NCBI GenBank assembly: GCA_011523545.1
Contig: WTGN01000010.1
Coordinates: 62,001-126,000 of the forward strand
DNA: 64,000 bases
DNA from: Chloroflexota bacterium
GTDB lineage: Bacteria > Chloroflexota > Anaerolineae > Aggregatilineales > Phototrophicaceae
Direction: 5' to 3'
In this document: in pieces, positions 24,280-31,529 of the stretch
Layout of the letters: each line of letters opens with the position of its first letter
Position numbering within the stretch: position 1 is the first letter of the stretch
Notes under the pieces: model-generated
The model's input: only the letters and a program-made list of their open reading frames with translations
Told to the model about the DNA's origin: nothing
Databases searched by the model: none
Program-made: the position numbers and the translations under genes

Positions 24280-26319
24280 ATGAAAAAGCTCATTGTAGTG
24301 TTCAGCCTGCTGGCGCTCTTGCTGGCCCTGGCGCCATTGGCCGCGGCCCAAGGCGGCGCCGAAACCTTGTGCCTGGTGACGGACATCGGGCGCGTCAACG
24401 ATGGCACCTTCAATCAGTTCGCCCATGAAGGCGCGCTGGACGCCGCCGATGAATACGACCTCGAATACAAATTCATCGAGACCCAAGCCGAAACCGACTA
24501 CGACTCCAATATCCAGACCTGCGTTGATGAGGGTTTTGAGATCGTCATCACCGTCGGCTTTCTGATCGCTGACGCCACCTACGCGGCGGCCGAAGCCAAT
24601 CCGGATGTTTATTTCCTGGGCGTAGATCACTTCCTGATGGGCGGCCCGGCGAATTACGTCGGCATCCAATTCCGTGAAGATCAATCGGGCTTCCTGGCGG
24701 GCGTGCTGGCGGCGCAGGTGGCCGATTCAATCGGCTCCGACACCATCGCCGGCATCTACGGCATCGACATCCCGCCGGTCAAGAAGTTCCGCAATGGCTA
24801 TGAACAGGGCGCGCGTTACATCAACCCCGATCTGAATCTGCTCGGCGTGTACATCGACAGCTTCATCGCGCCTGACCGCGGGGCGTCGGCGGCCGAGCAG
24901 TTCATCGGCGAAGGCGCGTCAGTCATCTTCGGCGCGGGCGGCCCGACCGGCACCGGCGGCATCCTGGCGGCGGCCCAGCAGGGCGTCTATGTAATCGGCG
25001 TCGACCAGGATGAATATGTCACCAGCTTCGGCGGCGGCGAAACACCGGGCTCCGAATACATCATTTCCAGCGCGGTCAAACGCGTGGACCAGGGCGTCTA
25101 CGATATGGTGGCGGCTTTGGCCGAGGGCATGATGGCGGATTTCCCCGGCGGCGGCATCTACCTGATGGATGTGGCGCTGAACGGCGTCGGCCTGGCCGAC
25201 AAGCATGATGCCGATATCGATGACGCCTTTTTCGACACCGCCGCCGGCGTCGCCGATATGATGATCACGGGCGAGGTCAGCACCGGCGTCGACCCGGTCT
25301 CGGGCGATCTGCTGGCGATGGACATGATGGAAGACCAGGCGGCCGAGATGATGGGCATCGAGACTGTCTGCCTGGTCACCGATCTGGGGCGCGTCAACGA
25401 CGGCACCTTCAACCAGTCGGCGCATGAAGGCGCGGAGGCGGCCGCTGACGAATACGACCTGGAGTATGACTTCATCGAAACCCAAGCCGAGACCGACTAC
25501 GAAGCCAATATCCAAACCTGCGTTGACGAGGGCTACGAAGCCATCATCACCGTCGGCTTCCTCATCGCGGACGCCACCCACGCCGCGGCGGAAGCCAACC
25601 CGGATGTCTTCTTCCTGGGCGTCGATCAATTTGTCGCCGATGGCCCGACGAATTATGTCGGCATTCAATTCCGCGAGGATCAATCCGGTTTCATGACCGG
25701 CGTGCTGGCTGCCTATGTCGCCGAATGGCAAGGCTCGGACACGATCGCCGGCGTCTACGGCATTGATATCCCGCCGGTCAAGCGCTTCCGCAACGGTTAT
25801 GAGCAGGGCGCGCGCCACGTCAATCCCGATTTGAAGATTCTCGGCGTCTACATCGACAGCTTCATCGCCCCCGATCGCGGCGGCTCGGCGGCGCTGCAAT
25901 TCATCGGCGAAGGCGCGACCGTGCTCTTCGGCGGCGGCGGCCCCACCGGCACCGGCGCCATCCTGGCCGGCGCGCAAGAAGGCGTCTATGTCATCGGCGT
26001 CGACAAGGACGAGTACATCACCAGCTTCGGCGCGGGCGAGACCGCAGGCGCCGAGTTCATCATTTCGAGCGCGCTCAAGCGGGTCGATCAAGGTGTTTAC
26101 GATATGGTCGCCATGCTGGCGGAAGGCGATTTGAGCGGCTTCCCCGGCGGCGGCGTCTTCCTGATGGACGCGGCGATGAACGGCGTCGGCCTGGCCCCGC
26201 CGCATGAGTCGGATATCCCCGACTCGGTCTGGGACAAGGTGGACGCGGTCAACGCGGTCTTGATCGCCGGCGGTATCGAAACCGGCGTCAACCTGATGAC
26301 CGGCGATCTGCTGGAATAA
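24280..26319 (+). CDS. Tandem-duplicated BMP family binding protein
   Basis: A 679-residue exported protein made of two BMP (basic membrane protein / PnrA-like) ligand-binding domains in series after one signal peptide (residues 1-24, cleavage near AAAQGG). Copy 1 (about residues 28-345) and copy 2 (361-679) are offset by 333 residues. Shared segments include CLVTD..GRVNDGTFNQ, FIETQAETDY, YGIDIPPVK and VYIDSFIAPDRG. BMP proteins normally have one such domain of about 300-350 residues and feed nucleoside or simple-sugar ABC importers. It has a good ribosome binding site and a terminator at 26394-26421, so it seems monocistronic; no permease is adjacent. A BMP-type ATPase lies at the right edge of the window. 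Confidence 0.92.
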   Translation: MKKLIVVFSLLALLLALAPLAAAQGGAETLCLVTDIGRVNDGTFNQFAHEGALDAADEYDLEYKFIETQAETDYDSNIQTCVDEGFEIVITVGFLIADATYAAAEANPDVYFLGVDHFLMGGPANYVGIQFREDQSGFLAGVLAAQVADSIGSDTIAGIYGIDIPPVKKFRNGYEQGARYINPDLNLLGVYIDSFIAPDRGASAAEQFIGEGASVIFGAGGPTGTGGILAAAQQGVYVIGVDQDEYVTSFGGGETPGSEYIISSAVKRVDQGVYDMVAALAEGMMADFPGGGIYLMDVALNGVGLADKHDADIDDAFFDTAAGVADMMITGEVSTGVDPVSGDLLAMDMMEDQAAEMMGIETVCLVTDLGRVNDGTFNQSAHEGAEAAADEYDLEYDFIETQAETDYEANIQTCVDEGYEAIITVGFLIADATHAAAEANPDVFFLGVDQFVADGPTNYVGIQFREDQSGFMTGVLAAYVAEWQGSDTIAGVYGIDIPPVKRFRNGYEQGARHVNPDLKILGVYIDSFIAPDRGGSAALQFIGEGATVLFGGGGPTGTGAILAGAQEGVYVIGVDKDEYITSFGAGETAGAEFIISSALKRVDQGVYDMVAMLAEGDLSGFPGGGVFLMDAAMNGVGLAPPHESDIPDSVWDKVDAVNAVLIAGGIETGVNLMTGDLLE

Positions 26320-26337
26320 CGCTGACTTGCTGAAACT

Positions 26338-26365
26338 GTAGGGGCGAGACTTGCCTCGCCCTCCC
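26338..26365. repeat. Family-A hairpin
   Basis: GTAGGGGCGAGACTTGCCTCGCC: a single hairpin unit between the BMP gene and its terminator. Confidence 0.6.
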
Positions 26366-26393
26366 GCCCTTTACACACTACATACACAGCGCG

Positions 26394-26421
26394 CAGCCTC
26401 ATCATTAGATGGGGCTGTTTT
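26394..26421 (+). terminator. Rho-independent terminator after the BMP gene
   Basis: Stem CAGCCTCATC / GATGGGGCTG (10 bp with one G-T pair), loop ATTA, followed by TTTT. A near-identical stem occurs at 34301-34328. Confidence 0.8.
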
Positions 26422-26491
26422 GCGTCGTGCGCCAATTCCCGCGGCAAAGCGCTTGATCCACACAGGCAATGATCCGGACAGAAAACAGAGC

Positions 26492-26507
26492 TTGAAACCA
26501 GTTTCCA
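26492..26507. promoter_or_regulatory. LacI-type operator (upstream copy)
   Basis: TTGAAACCAGTTTCCA, an imperfect palindrome of the GAAACC..GGTTTC type bound by LacI/GalR-family proteins. It lies 9 bp upstream of the -35 box of the lacI-family gene. Confidence 0.7.
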
Positions 26508-26515
26508 AAAAATGC

Positions 26516-26544
26516 TTGACAAGCCGCCAGCAATGCGATACAGT
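26516..26544 (+). promoter_or_regulatory. Promoter of the LacI-family regulator gene
   Basis: -35 TTGACA (26516-26521), 17-bp spacer, -10 TACAGT (26539-26544). It is flanked on both sides by LacI-type operators, consistent with autorepression. Confidence 0.78.
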
Positions 26545-26547
26545 AGA

Positions 26548-26561
26548 TGAAACCGGTTTCA
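26548..26561. promoter_or_regulatory. LacI-type operator TGAAACCGGTTTCA
   Basis: A perfect 14-bp palindrome with the central CG typical of LacI/GalR operators, overlapping the expected transcription start. Confidence 0.82.
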
Positions 26562-26575
26562 AAGTATGGCATCCA

Positions 26576-27601
26576 ATGCGTAACAGAATCACCATCCAGC
26601 GTGTCGCCGAACTGGCCAATGTCTCCAAGGCCACCGTCTCGCGCGTCCTCAATGGTTATCCCCACGTGCGCCCGGAAGTGCGCGACAAAGTCCAGCGGAT
26701 CATCGACGAGACCGGTTATCAGCCGCACAATATCGCCCGGCTGCTGGCATCCGACCGCTCCAGCATCATTGGCCTGGCCATCTCGAGCAGCGCGCAAGTC
26801 GTCTTCAACGATCCCTATTTTCCCGCCATCACCGAGGCGGTCTCCAAGGGGGCCGCCAGCAAATCCTTGGTTCTGTCGCTCTTTGTCTCTTATACCGATC
26901 AGCAAGGGCAGGACACGCTGGGGCGGATCCTGGCGGGCGGTCTCCTGGATGGCCTCCTCCTCACCGCTGATTACAAGGGCATTTCAGTTCTGCCGCAGTG
27001 GCGCCAGGCGGATATTCCCGTTCTCTTCATCGGGCGCCCGACCAATACAGTCGGCATAAATTATGTCGATGTGGACAATGTCCAGGGCGGCTGGCTGGCG
27101 ACTTCGCACTTGATCGACCTCGGCTATGAACGCGTGGCCACCATCGGCTCGAATCGAAATGCCGCCGGCGATGACCGCGTCACCGGTTATCGAAAAGCCC
27201 TGAAGCAACATGGGCTGGCTTGGGACGAGCGCCTGGTCGCCTTTGGCGATTACTCGCCGGAGAGCGGTTATGCCGGCATGCAGGCGCTGCTTCCCTATAA
27301 GCCGCAGGCGGTTTTCGTGGCGTCGGATACGATGGCGCTGGGCGCGCTGCGGGCATTGCGCGAAGCCGGCTTGCGCGTGCCGGAAGATGTCGCCCTGGTC
27401 GGCCATGATGACCTGCCGCCCGCCGTCCAAGCCGACCCGCCATTGACCACCGTTCGGCAGCCCATCGCCCGCACCGGCCAGTTAGCGGTAGACAAGCTGG
27501 CGCAGATCATCGACGCAAGCGAGGGCACGCCGGCGGAGAATTCAGTCCTGCCAGTAAAGTTGATTGTCCGCGAAAGTTGTGGCGCGCTTCCAGCGAAATA
27601 A
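26576..27601 (+). CDS. LacI family transcriptional regulator
   Basis: A 341-residue regulator. The N-terminal LacI helix-turn-helix reads ITIQRVAELANVSKATVSRV then LNGYPHVRPE (residues 4-33), with the hinge helix ARLLASDRS. The periplasmic-binding-like ligand domain follows (about 60-341), including VFVASDTMALGALRAL and VALVGHDDLPPA. The start is the ATG at 26576 right after the operator; an in-frame extension to 26351 would run through a terminator and the promoter and is rejected. It probably represses itself and the beta-glucan importer operon downstream through matching operators at 26492, 26548 and 27652, released by an oligosaccharide. Confidence 0.94.
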   Translation: MRNRITIQRVAELANVSKATVSRVLNGYPHVRPEVRDKVQRIIDETGYQPHNIARLLASDRSSIIGLAISSSAQVVFNDPYFPAITEAVSKGAASKSLVLSLFVSYTDQQGQDTLGRILAGGLLDGLLLTADYKGISVLPQWRQADIPVLFIGRPTNTVGINYVDVDNVQGGWLATSHLIDLGYERVATIGSNRNAAGDDRVTGYRKALKQHGLAWDERLVAFGDYSPESGYAGMQALLPYKPQAVFVASDTMALGALRALREAGLRVPEDVALVGHDDLPPAVQADPPLTTVRQPIARTGQLAVDKLAQIIDASEGTPAENSVLPVKLIVRESCGALPAK

Positions 27602-27651
27602 AAGCTGACAGCAGAGAGGAGATCCAATATTGAAAAAACATGTCCCAAGTT

Positions 27652-27667
27652 TTGAAACCGCTTTCAA
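27652..27667. promoter_or_regulatory. LacI-type operator upstream of the importer operon
   Basis: TTGAAACCGCTTTCAA, a near-perfect palindrome similar to the two sites flanking the regulator's promoter. It lies 145 bp upstream of the binding-protein start. No strong promoter boxes were identified beside it. Confidence 0.75.
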
Positions 27668-27811
27668 CAGCGAGGAGCGGACTAGCGTCATGGCGGAAGC
27701 GACCGCCCCTCGCGAAGCGGCGAAAGGACCGCCGCGCTCTTGCCGCTCGCTGTGAAAAAGGCTTCAAGACCCTTCGTTAGGCTAGCATCATCCAATGACA
27801 AGGAGCAGAAA

Positions 27812-29209
27812 ATGCCAAGCAAGAAGCAGTTCACTTTATTTGTTCTTCTGAGTTTGATCTTCGCGTTGACAGCCAGTCTGGCCAGCGCGCAGGATCGCGT
27901 GCGCATCCGCTGGTATGTCGGCCTGGGCGCCGGCACGGACGCGCCGCTGGTCGCCGCCCAGGAAGAAGTCGTTGCCGATTTCAATGAATCGCAGGACGCC
28001 ATCGAGCTCGTGCTTGAAATCGTCGACAACGAGCAAGCCTATGATGTACTGAGCACGCAGATCGCCGCCGGCAACGCGCCGGATATCGTCGGTCCGATGG
28101 GCATTCGCGGGCGCGCTTCCTTCCCCGGCGCCTGGCTGGATCTGACATCGCTGATCGAAGCCAACGACTATGACCTCAAGGACTTCGACCCGGCGCTGAT
28201 CGACTTCTACCGCGTCGAGGGCGAGGGGCAGTTGGGCATTCCCTTTGCCGTTTTCCCCTCATTCCTGATGTATAACGTCGATCTCTTTGACGAAGCCGGC
28301 ATTCCCTATCCGCCCAGCGCTTACGGCGAAAGCTACACCGATTGGGAAGGCGCCGAGCATGAATGGAATATCGGCACCCTGAGCGAAGTCGCCAAGATTC
28401 TCTCTGTCGATATCAATGGCAACGACGCCACCATGGAAGAATACGATACCGGCAATATCGTGCAATTCGGTTATGGCAGCCAGTTTACCGATGTCCGCGG
28501 CCGCGCGACGCTCTTCGGCGCCGCCAACTTTGTTGATGCCGAGGGCAACGCCGTCATCCCCGATGTTTGGCGCGAAGCCGAGCACTGGTACCACAACGCC
28601 ATGTGGAGCGACTACTTCATGCCCAACGCCGTCTACAGCGGCAGCGAGATCATGGGCGGCGGCAGCGCCAACTGGTTCGACACCGGCAATATGGGCATGG
28701 TCACGATTCACCTCTGGTTCCTCGGCTGGGGCACCTCCAACCTGGACGCCGCTTGGGATTTCGCGCCCGTTCCCTCAAATAATGGCGTCGCCACCGCCAA
28801 GCTGCATGCCGATACCTTCGGCGTCATGAAAAGCAGCGAAAACCCGGAGGAAGCCTTCACTGTTTTGACCTACCTGCTGGGCGAGCGCGCGGCCGATCTG
28901 ACCAGCCTCTACGGCGGCATGCCGGCCCGCCTGAGCTTGCAAGGTGACTTCATCGAGCGCACCGTCGCCGCCCAAAGCGAGGTCTACCCGAATGTCGATT
29001 GGGCCAATCTGAATTGGGATGTCGTGCTGGCCGGCTTGCAGCATCCTGACAACCCCAACCACGAAGAGGGCATGCCCAGCTTCCTGGAAGCCAGCGCCCG
29101 CTACAACGAGTACGCGCAGCTGGTGGACAACAACGGCGATGAAGACGTGGACGCCGCCCTGGATGCGCTGCGGGACGACCTGCAAGCCATCTTCGACGCC
29201 GACATGTAA
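27812..29209 (+). CDS. Extracellular sugar-binding protein (ABC importer)
   Basis: A 465-residue CUT1 solute-binding protein. The ATG at 27812 has AAGGAG 7 bp upstream. A Sec signal peptide occupies residues 1-26 (LFVLLSLIFALTASLASAQD). The mature protein begins RVRIRWYVGLGAGTD and contains AAGNAPDIVGPMG and a late ALRDDLQAIFDADM. It is first of the operon binding protein-permease-permease-GH16. Because the operon ends with a laminarinase-type GH16, the ligand is probably a beta-glucan oligosaccharide (inference). Confidence 0.92.
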   Translation: MPSKKQFTLFVLLSLIFALTASLASAQDRVRIRWYVGLGAGTDAPLVAAQEEVVADFNESQDAIELVLEIVDNEQAYDVLSTQIAAGNAPDIVGPMGIRGRASFPGAWLDLTSLIEANDYDLKDFDPALIDFYRVEGEGQLGIPFAVFPSFLMYNVDLFDEAGIPYPPSAYGESYTDWEGAEHEWNIGTLSEVAKILSVDINGNDATMEEYDTGNIVQFGYGSQFTDVRGRATLFGAANFVDAEGNAVIPDVWREAEHWYHNAMWSDYFMPNAVYSGSEIMGGGSANWFDTGNMGMVTIHLWFLGWGTSNLDAAWDFAPVPSNNGVATAKLHADTFGVMKSSENPEEAFTVLTYLLGERAADLTSLYGGMPARLSLQGDFIERTVAAQSEVYPNVDWANLNWDVVLAGLQHPDNPNHEEGMPSFLEASARYNEYAQLVDNNGDEDVDAALDALRDDLQAIFDADM

Positions 29210-29303
29210 CGGGCATCCTGACGACAGTTTCCTTACCGGTGGCGGTCTGCTTGCGGCCCGCCGCCGGGCCTAACCCGCACACCCTAGTTGAAGGGTTCCA
29301 GTC

Positions 29304-30296
29304 ATGGATATGTTCACTGAATTTGGCGCCGCGCGCGGGCAAGCCAGGTGGAGCATTCGCGCGGCATTGCGGCTGGCAGGCGCGCAGCGTGAAGAGGCGA
29401 AATGGGGCTTGCTCTTCATCGGCCCCTGGCTGATCGGCTTCACTTTGTTCTACCTCGCGCCGATGATCGTTTCATTTTTGTTCTCGCTTTACGATTTCAC
29501 CCTTTCGGCGCCGGACGACGCCGTCTTTGTCGGCATCGACAATTGGCGGCGCATGCTGGCGGAAGATCCCAAAACCTGGGAATCACTATTTGTCACTTTC
29601 AAGTTCGCCTTGATTTCCTTGCCCATCGGCATGGTGTCGGCTTTCCTCCTGGCGGTGCTGCTCAATTCGCAGCATCTCATGGGGCGCAACGTCATGCGCA
29701 CGCTCTTTTACGCGCCGACGATGGTGCCGCTGATCGCGGCGATCCTGATCTGGTCGCGCGTGTTGAATCCGCAGACGGGCTGGCTCAATCAGATGATTCA
29801 GGTCACGGGCATTCAAGCGGTCGGCATGGACGGCCTGCGCTGGCTGGATGACCCCAGCTTGATCTACATCGCCTACACCTTCATCGGTCTGTGGGGCATC
29901 GGCAATGCCATTCTGATCAATCTGGCGAGCTTGCAGGGCGTGCCCACCGAGCTCTACGAAGCGGCTTCAATCGACGGCGCCGGCTGGCTGCGGCAGTTGT
30001 GGTCGGTGACTATACCGATGGTGACGCCGGTCATCTTTTACAACCTGGTGCTGAGCACCGTTGGCCTGCTGCAATACTTCATCGTGCCCTACGTGCTCAA
30101 CGGCGGCAATGGCTACCCCGAAGGCAGCACCAACTTCTATATGATCTATTTCTACAAGCAGGCCTTTCCCTTCCAGAATATGGGCTACGGCGCCACCCTC
30201 GCCTGGTTCATGTTCATCATTGGGTTGGGCATCACGATTTTCCTCTTCTGGTCCGGCCGCTTTTGGGTCTATTACGCCGGGGAGAGCAGATCATGA
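29304..30296 (+). CDS. MalF-type ABC sugar permease
   Basis: A 330-residue permease with six membrane segments. The EAA loop reads YEAASIDGAGWLRQLWSVTI. A ribosome binding site (GAAGGG) lies 9 bp before the ATG. The cytoplasmic N-terminus is about 40 residues, longer than usual. Its stop overlaps the MalG-like start by 4 bp (ATGA), so the two subunits are translationally coupled. Confidence 0.93.
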   Translation: MDMFTEFGAARGQARWSIRAALRLAGAQREEAKWGLLFIGPWLIGFTLFYLAPMIVSFLFSLYDFTLSAPDDAVFVGIDNWRRMLAEDPKTWESLFVTFKFALISLPIGMVSAFLLAVLLNSQHLMGRNVMRTLFYAPTMVPLIAAILIWSRVLNPQTGWLNQMIQVTGIQAVGMDGLRWLDDPSLIYIAYTFIGLWGIGNAILINLASLQGVPTELYEAASIDGAGWLRQLWSVTIPMVTPVIFYNLVLSTVGLLQYFIVPYVLNGGNGYPEGSTNFYMIYFYKQAFPFQNMGYGATLAWFMFIIGLGITIFLFWSGRFWVYYAGESRS

Positions 30297-31366
30297 CCGA
30301 CAGCAAAGGCAAGACCCTGACGGATTATGAAATCAGTCGGCGCCGCCGCAACCTGCTGCTGCAGGCGTCGGTGACGCTCTTCGCCCTCGCCATCCTGGCG
30401 ATCTATCTGATGCCAATGGCTTACGGCGTGGTCACCTCGCTGAAGTCAAAGGCGCAAACCTCCGACCCCGGCGCGCCGGTATGGCCGGCCGAGGCGCTCG
30501 CCTATGAATATGAAGGCGAAGGCTACGATGTCTTGCAAGTGCCGACCGAGAACGGCATTCGACATTGGGCGCTGGTCAAGAAGGGGCGCCGCGCCAGCCA
30601 GTTCATCGACCCGGCGAATCCGGCGGCTGGCTTGATCGATTGGGAAGGCAACTGGCGGCGGCTTGAGCCGGTGCGTGAATTCGCCGTGCAATGGGACAAT
30701 TACCCGCGCGCCTGGAACACGATTGATTTCGCGCGACTGCTGGCGAACACGCTGCTATACGCCTTCGTCACGATGGTGGGCACGGTCATCTCTTCAGCAT
30801 GCGCCGCCTATGGCTTCGCCCGCTTCAACTTTCCGTTCAAGAACGTGCTCTTCATGGTCATGATCGGGACTATCGTGCTGCCGCCGGCGGTGACGCTGGT
30901 GCCGAAATACGCCTTCTTCATCAATGTGCTCGATTGGGGCGGCACCTGGCTGCCGCTGATCGTGCCGGCCATGTTCGGCAACGCCTACAACATTTTCCTG
31001 CTGCGTCAGTATTTCCTGACCATTCCGCGGGAAATGGAAGAAGCGGCGCAGATTGATGGCGCCGGGCGCGTCCGCACCTTTGTCGCCGTCATCCTGCCAC
31101 AAGCGGTGCCGGCGCTGACGGCGGTCTCGCTCTTCCATTTCTTCTTCGCCTGGAACGATTTCTTCGAGCCGCTGATCTACCTGGCGGGCAACCGCGAAGC
31201 CAATCCGATCACGGTCGGCTTGACGGAGTTCAATGGCCTCTACAGCTCGGAGACGCAGTTGATCCTGGCGGCGGCCGTCATCGCGATGATTCCGCCCCTG
31301 GCCATATTCTTCCTGGCCCAGCGCGTCTTCATCCAGGGCATCGTCGTCACCGGCGTCGACAAGTAA
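30293..31366 (+). CDS. MalG-type ABC sugar permease with enlarged periplasmic loop
   Basis: A 357-residue permease; relatives are usually about 280. The extra length lies in the first extracytoplasmic loop, between membrane segment 1 (about residues 24-45) and the WDNYPRAWN segment. It contains YEYEGEGYDVLQV and KKGRRASQFIDPAN and looks like a small beta-rich insert of about 60-70 residues. The rest is standard: EAA loop EEAAQIDGAGRVRTFVAVIL and C-terminal FFLAQRVFIQGIVVTGVDK. The loop may contact the binding protein or the sugar (inference). No ATPase gene follows. Confidence 0.92.
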   Translation: MTDSKGKTLTDYEISRRRRNLLLQASVTLFALAILAIYLMPMAYGVVTSLKSKAQTSDPGAPVWPAEALAYEYEGEGYDVLQVPTENGIRHWALVKKGRRASQFIDPANPAAGLIDWEGNWRRLEPVREFAVQWDNYPRAWNTIDFARLLANTLLYAFVTMVGTVISSACAAYGFARFNFPFKNVLFMVMIGTIVLPPAVTLVPKYAFFINVLDWGGTWLPLIVPAMFGNAYNIFLLRQYFLTIPREMEEAAQIDGAGRVRTFVAVILPQAVPALTAVSLFHFFFAWNDFFEPLIYLAGNREANPITVGLTEFNGLYSSETQLILAAAVIAMIPPLAIFFLAQRVFIQGIVVTGVDK

Positions 31367-31427
31367 GGCGCTGGCCCGGCCGGCGGATGCCGCCCACGCA
31401 CAATGCCATGCGTCTCGTCACGCAGTT

Positions 31428-31495
31428 GCTCCCCCTCTTTAGCTTGCTGGATGCCCGCAATAGAGATGGCGGGAGGGGGCCGGTGGCTGGGGTTG
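31428..31495. repeat. GC-rich intergenic repeat, family B
   Basis: Begins GCTCCCCCTCTTTAGC, contains the inner CCCGC..GCGGG hairpin module also seen at 2124 and 41724, and ends GGGGGCCGGTGGCTGGGG. Confidence 0.65.
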
Positions 31496-31529
31496 GCTAG
31501 GAAAAACGTAAACAAGAAAAGGAGGCGTC

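Noticed and set aside
24919..26205. 428-codon open frame antisense to the tandem-BMP gene
   Set aside because: Shadow of the duplicated BMP coding sequence, containing an internal repeat only because the sense gene has one.
26351..26575. N-terminal extension of the LacI regulator
   Set aside because: The extension would span a terminator, the promoter and two operators; the helix-turn-helix begins properly at the ATG at 26576.
29891..30292. N-terminal extension of the MalG-like permease at 30293
   Set aside because: It lies inside the MalF-like gene in another frame and has no membrane-protein character.
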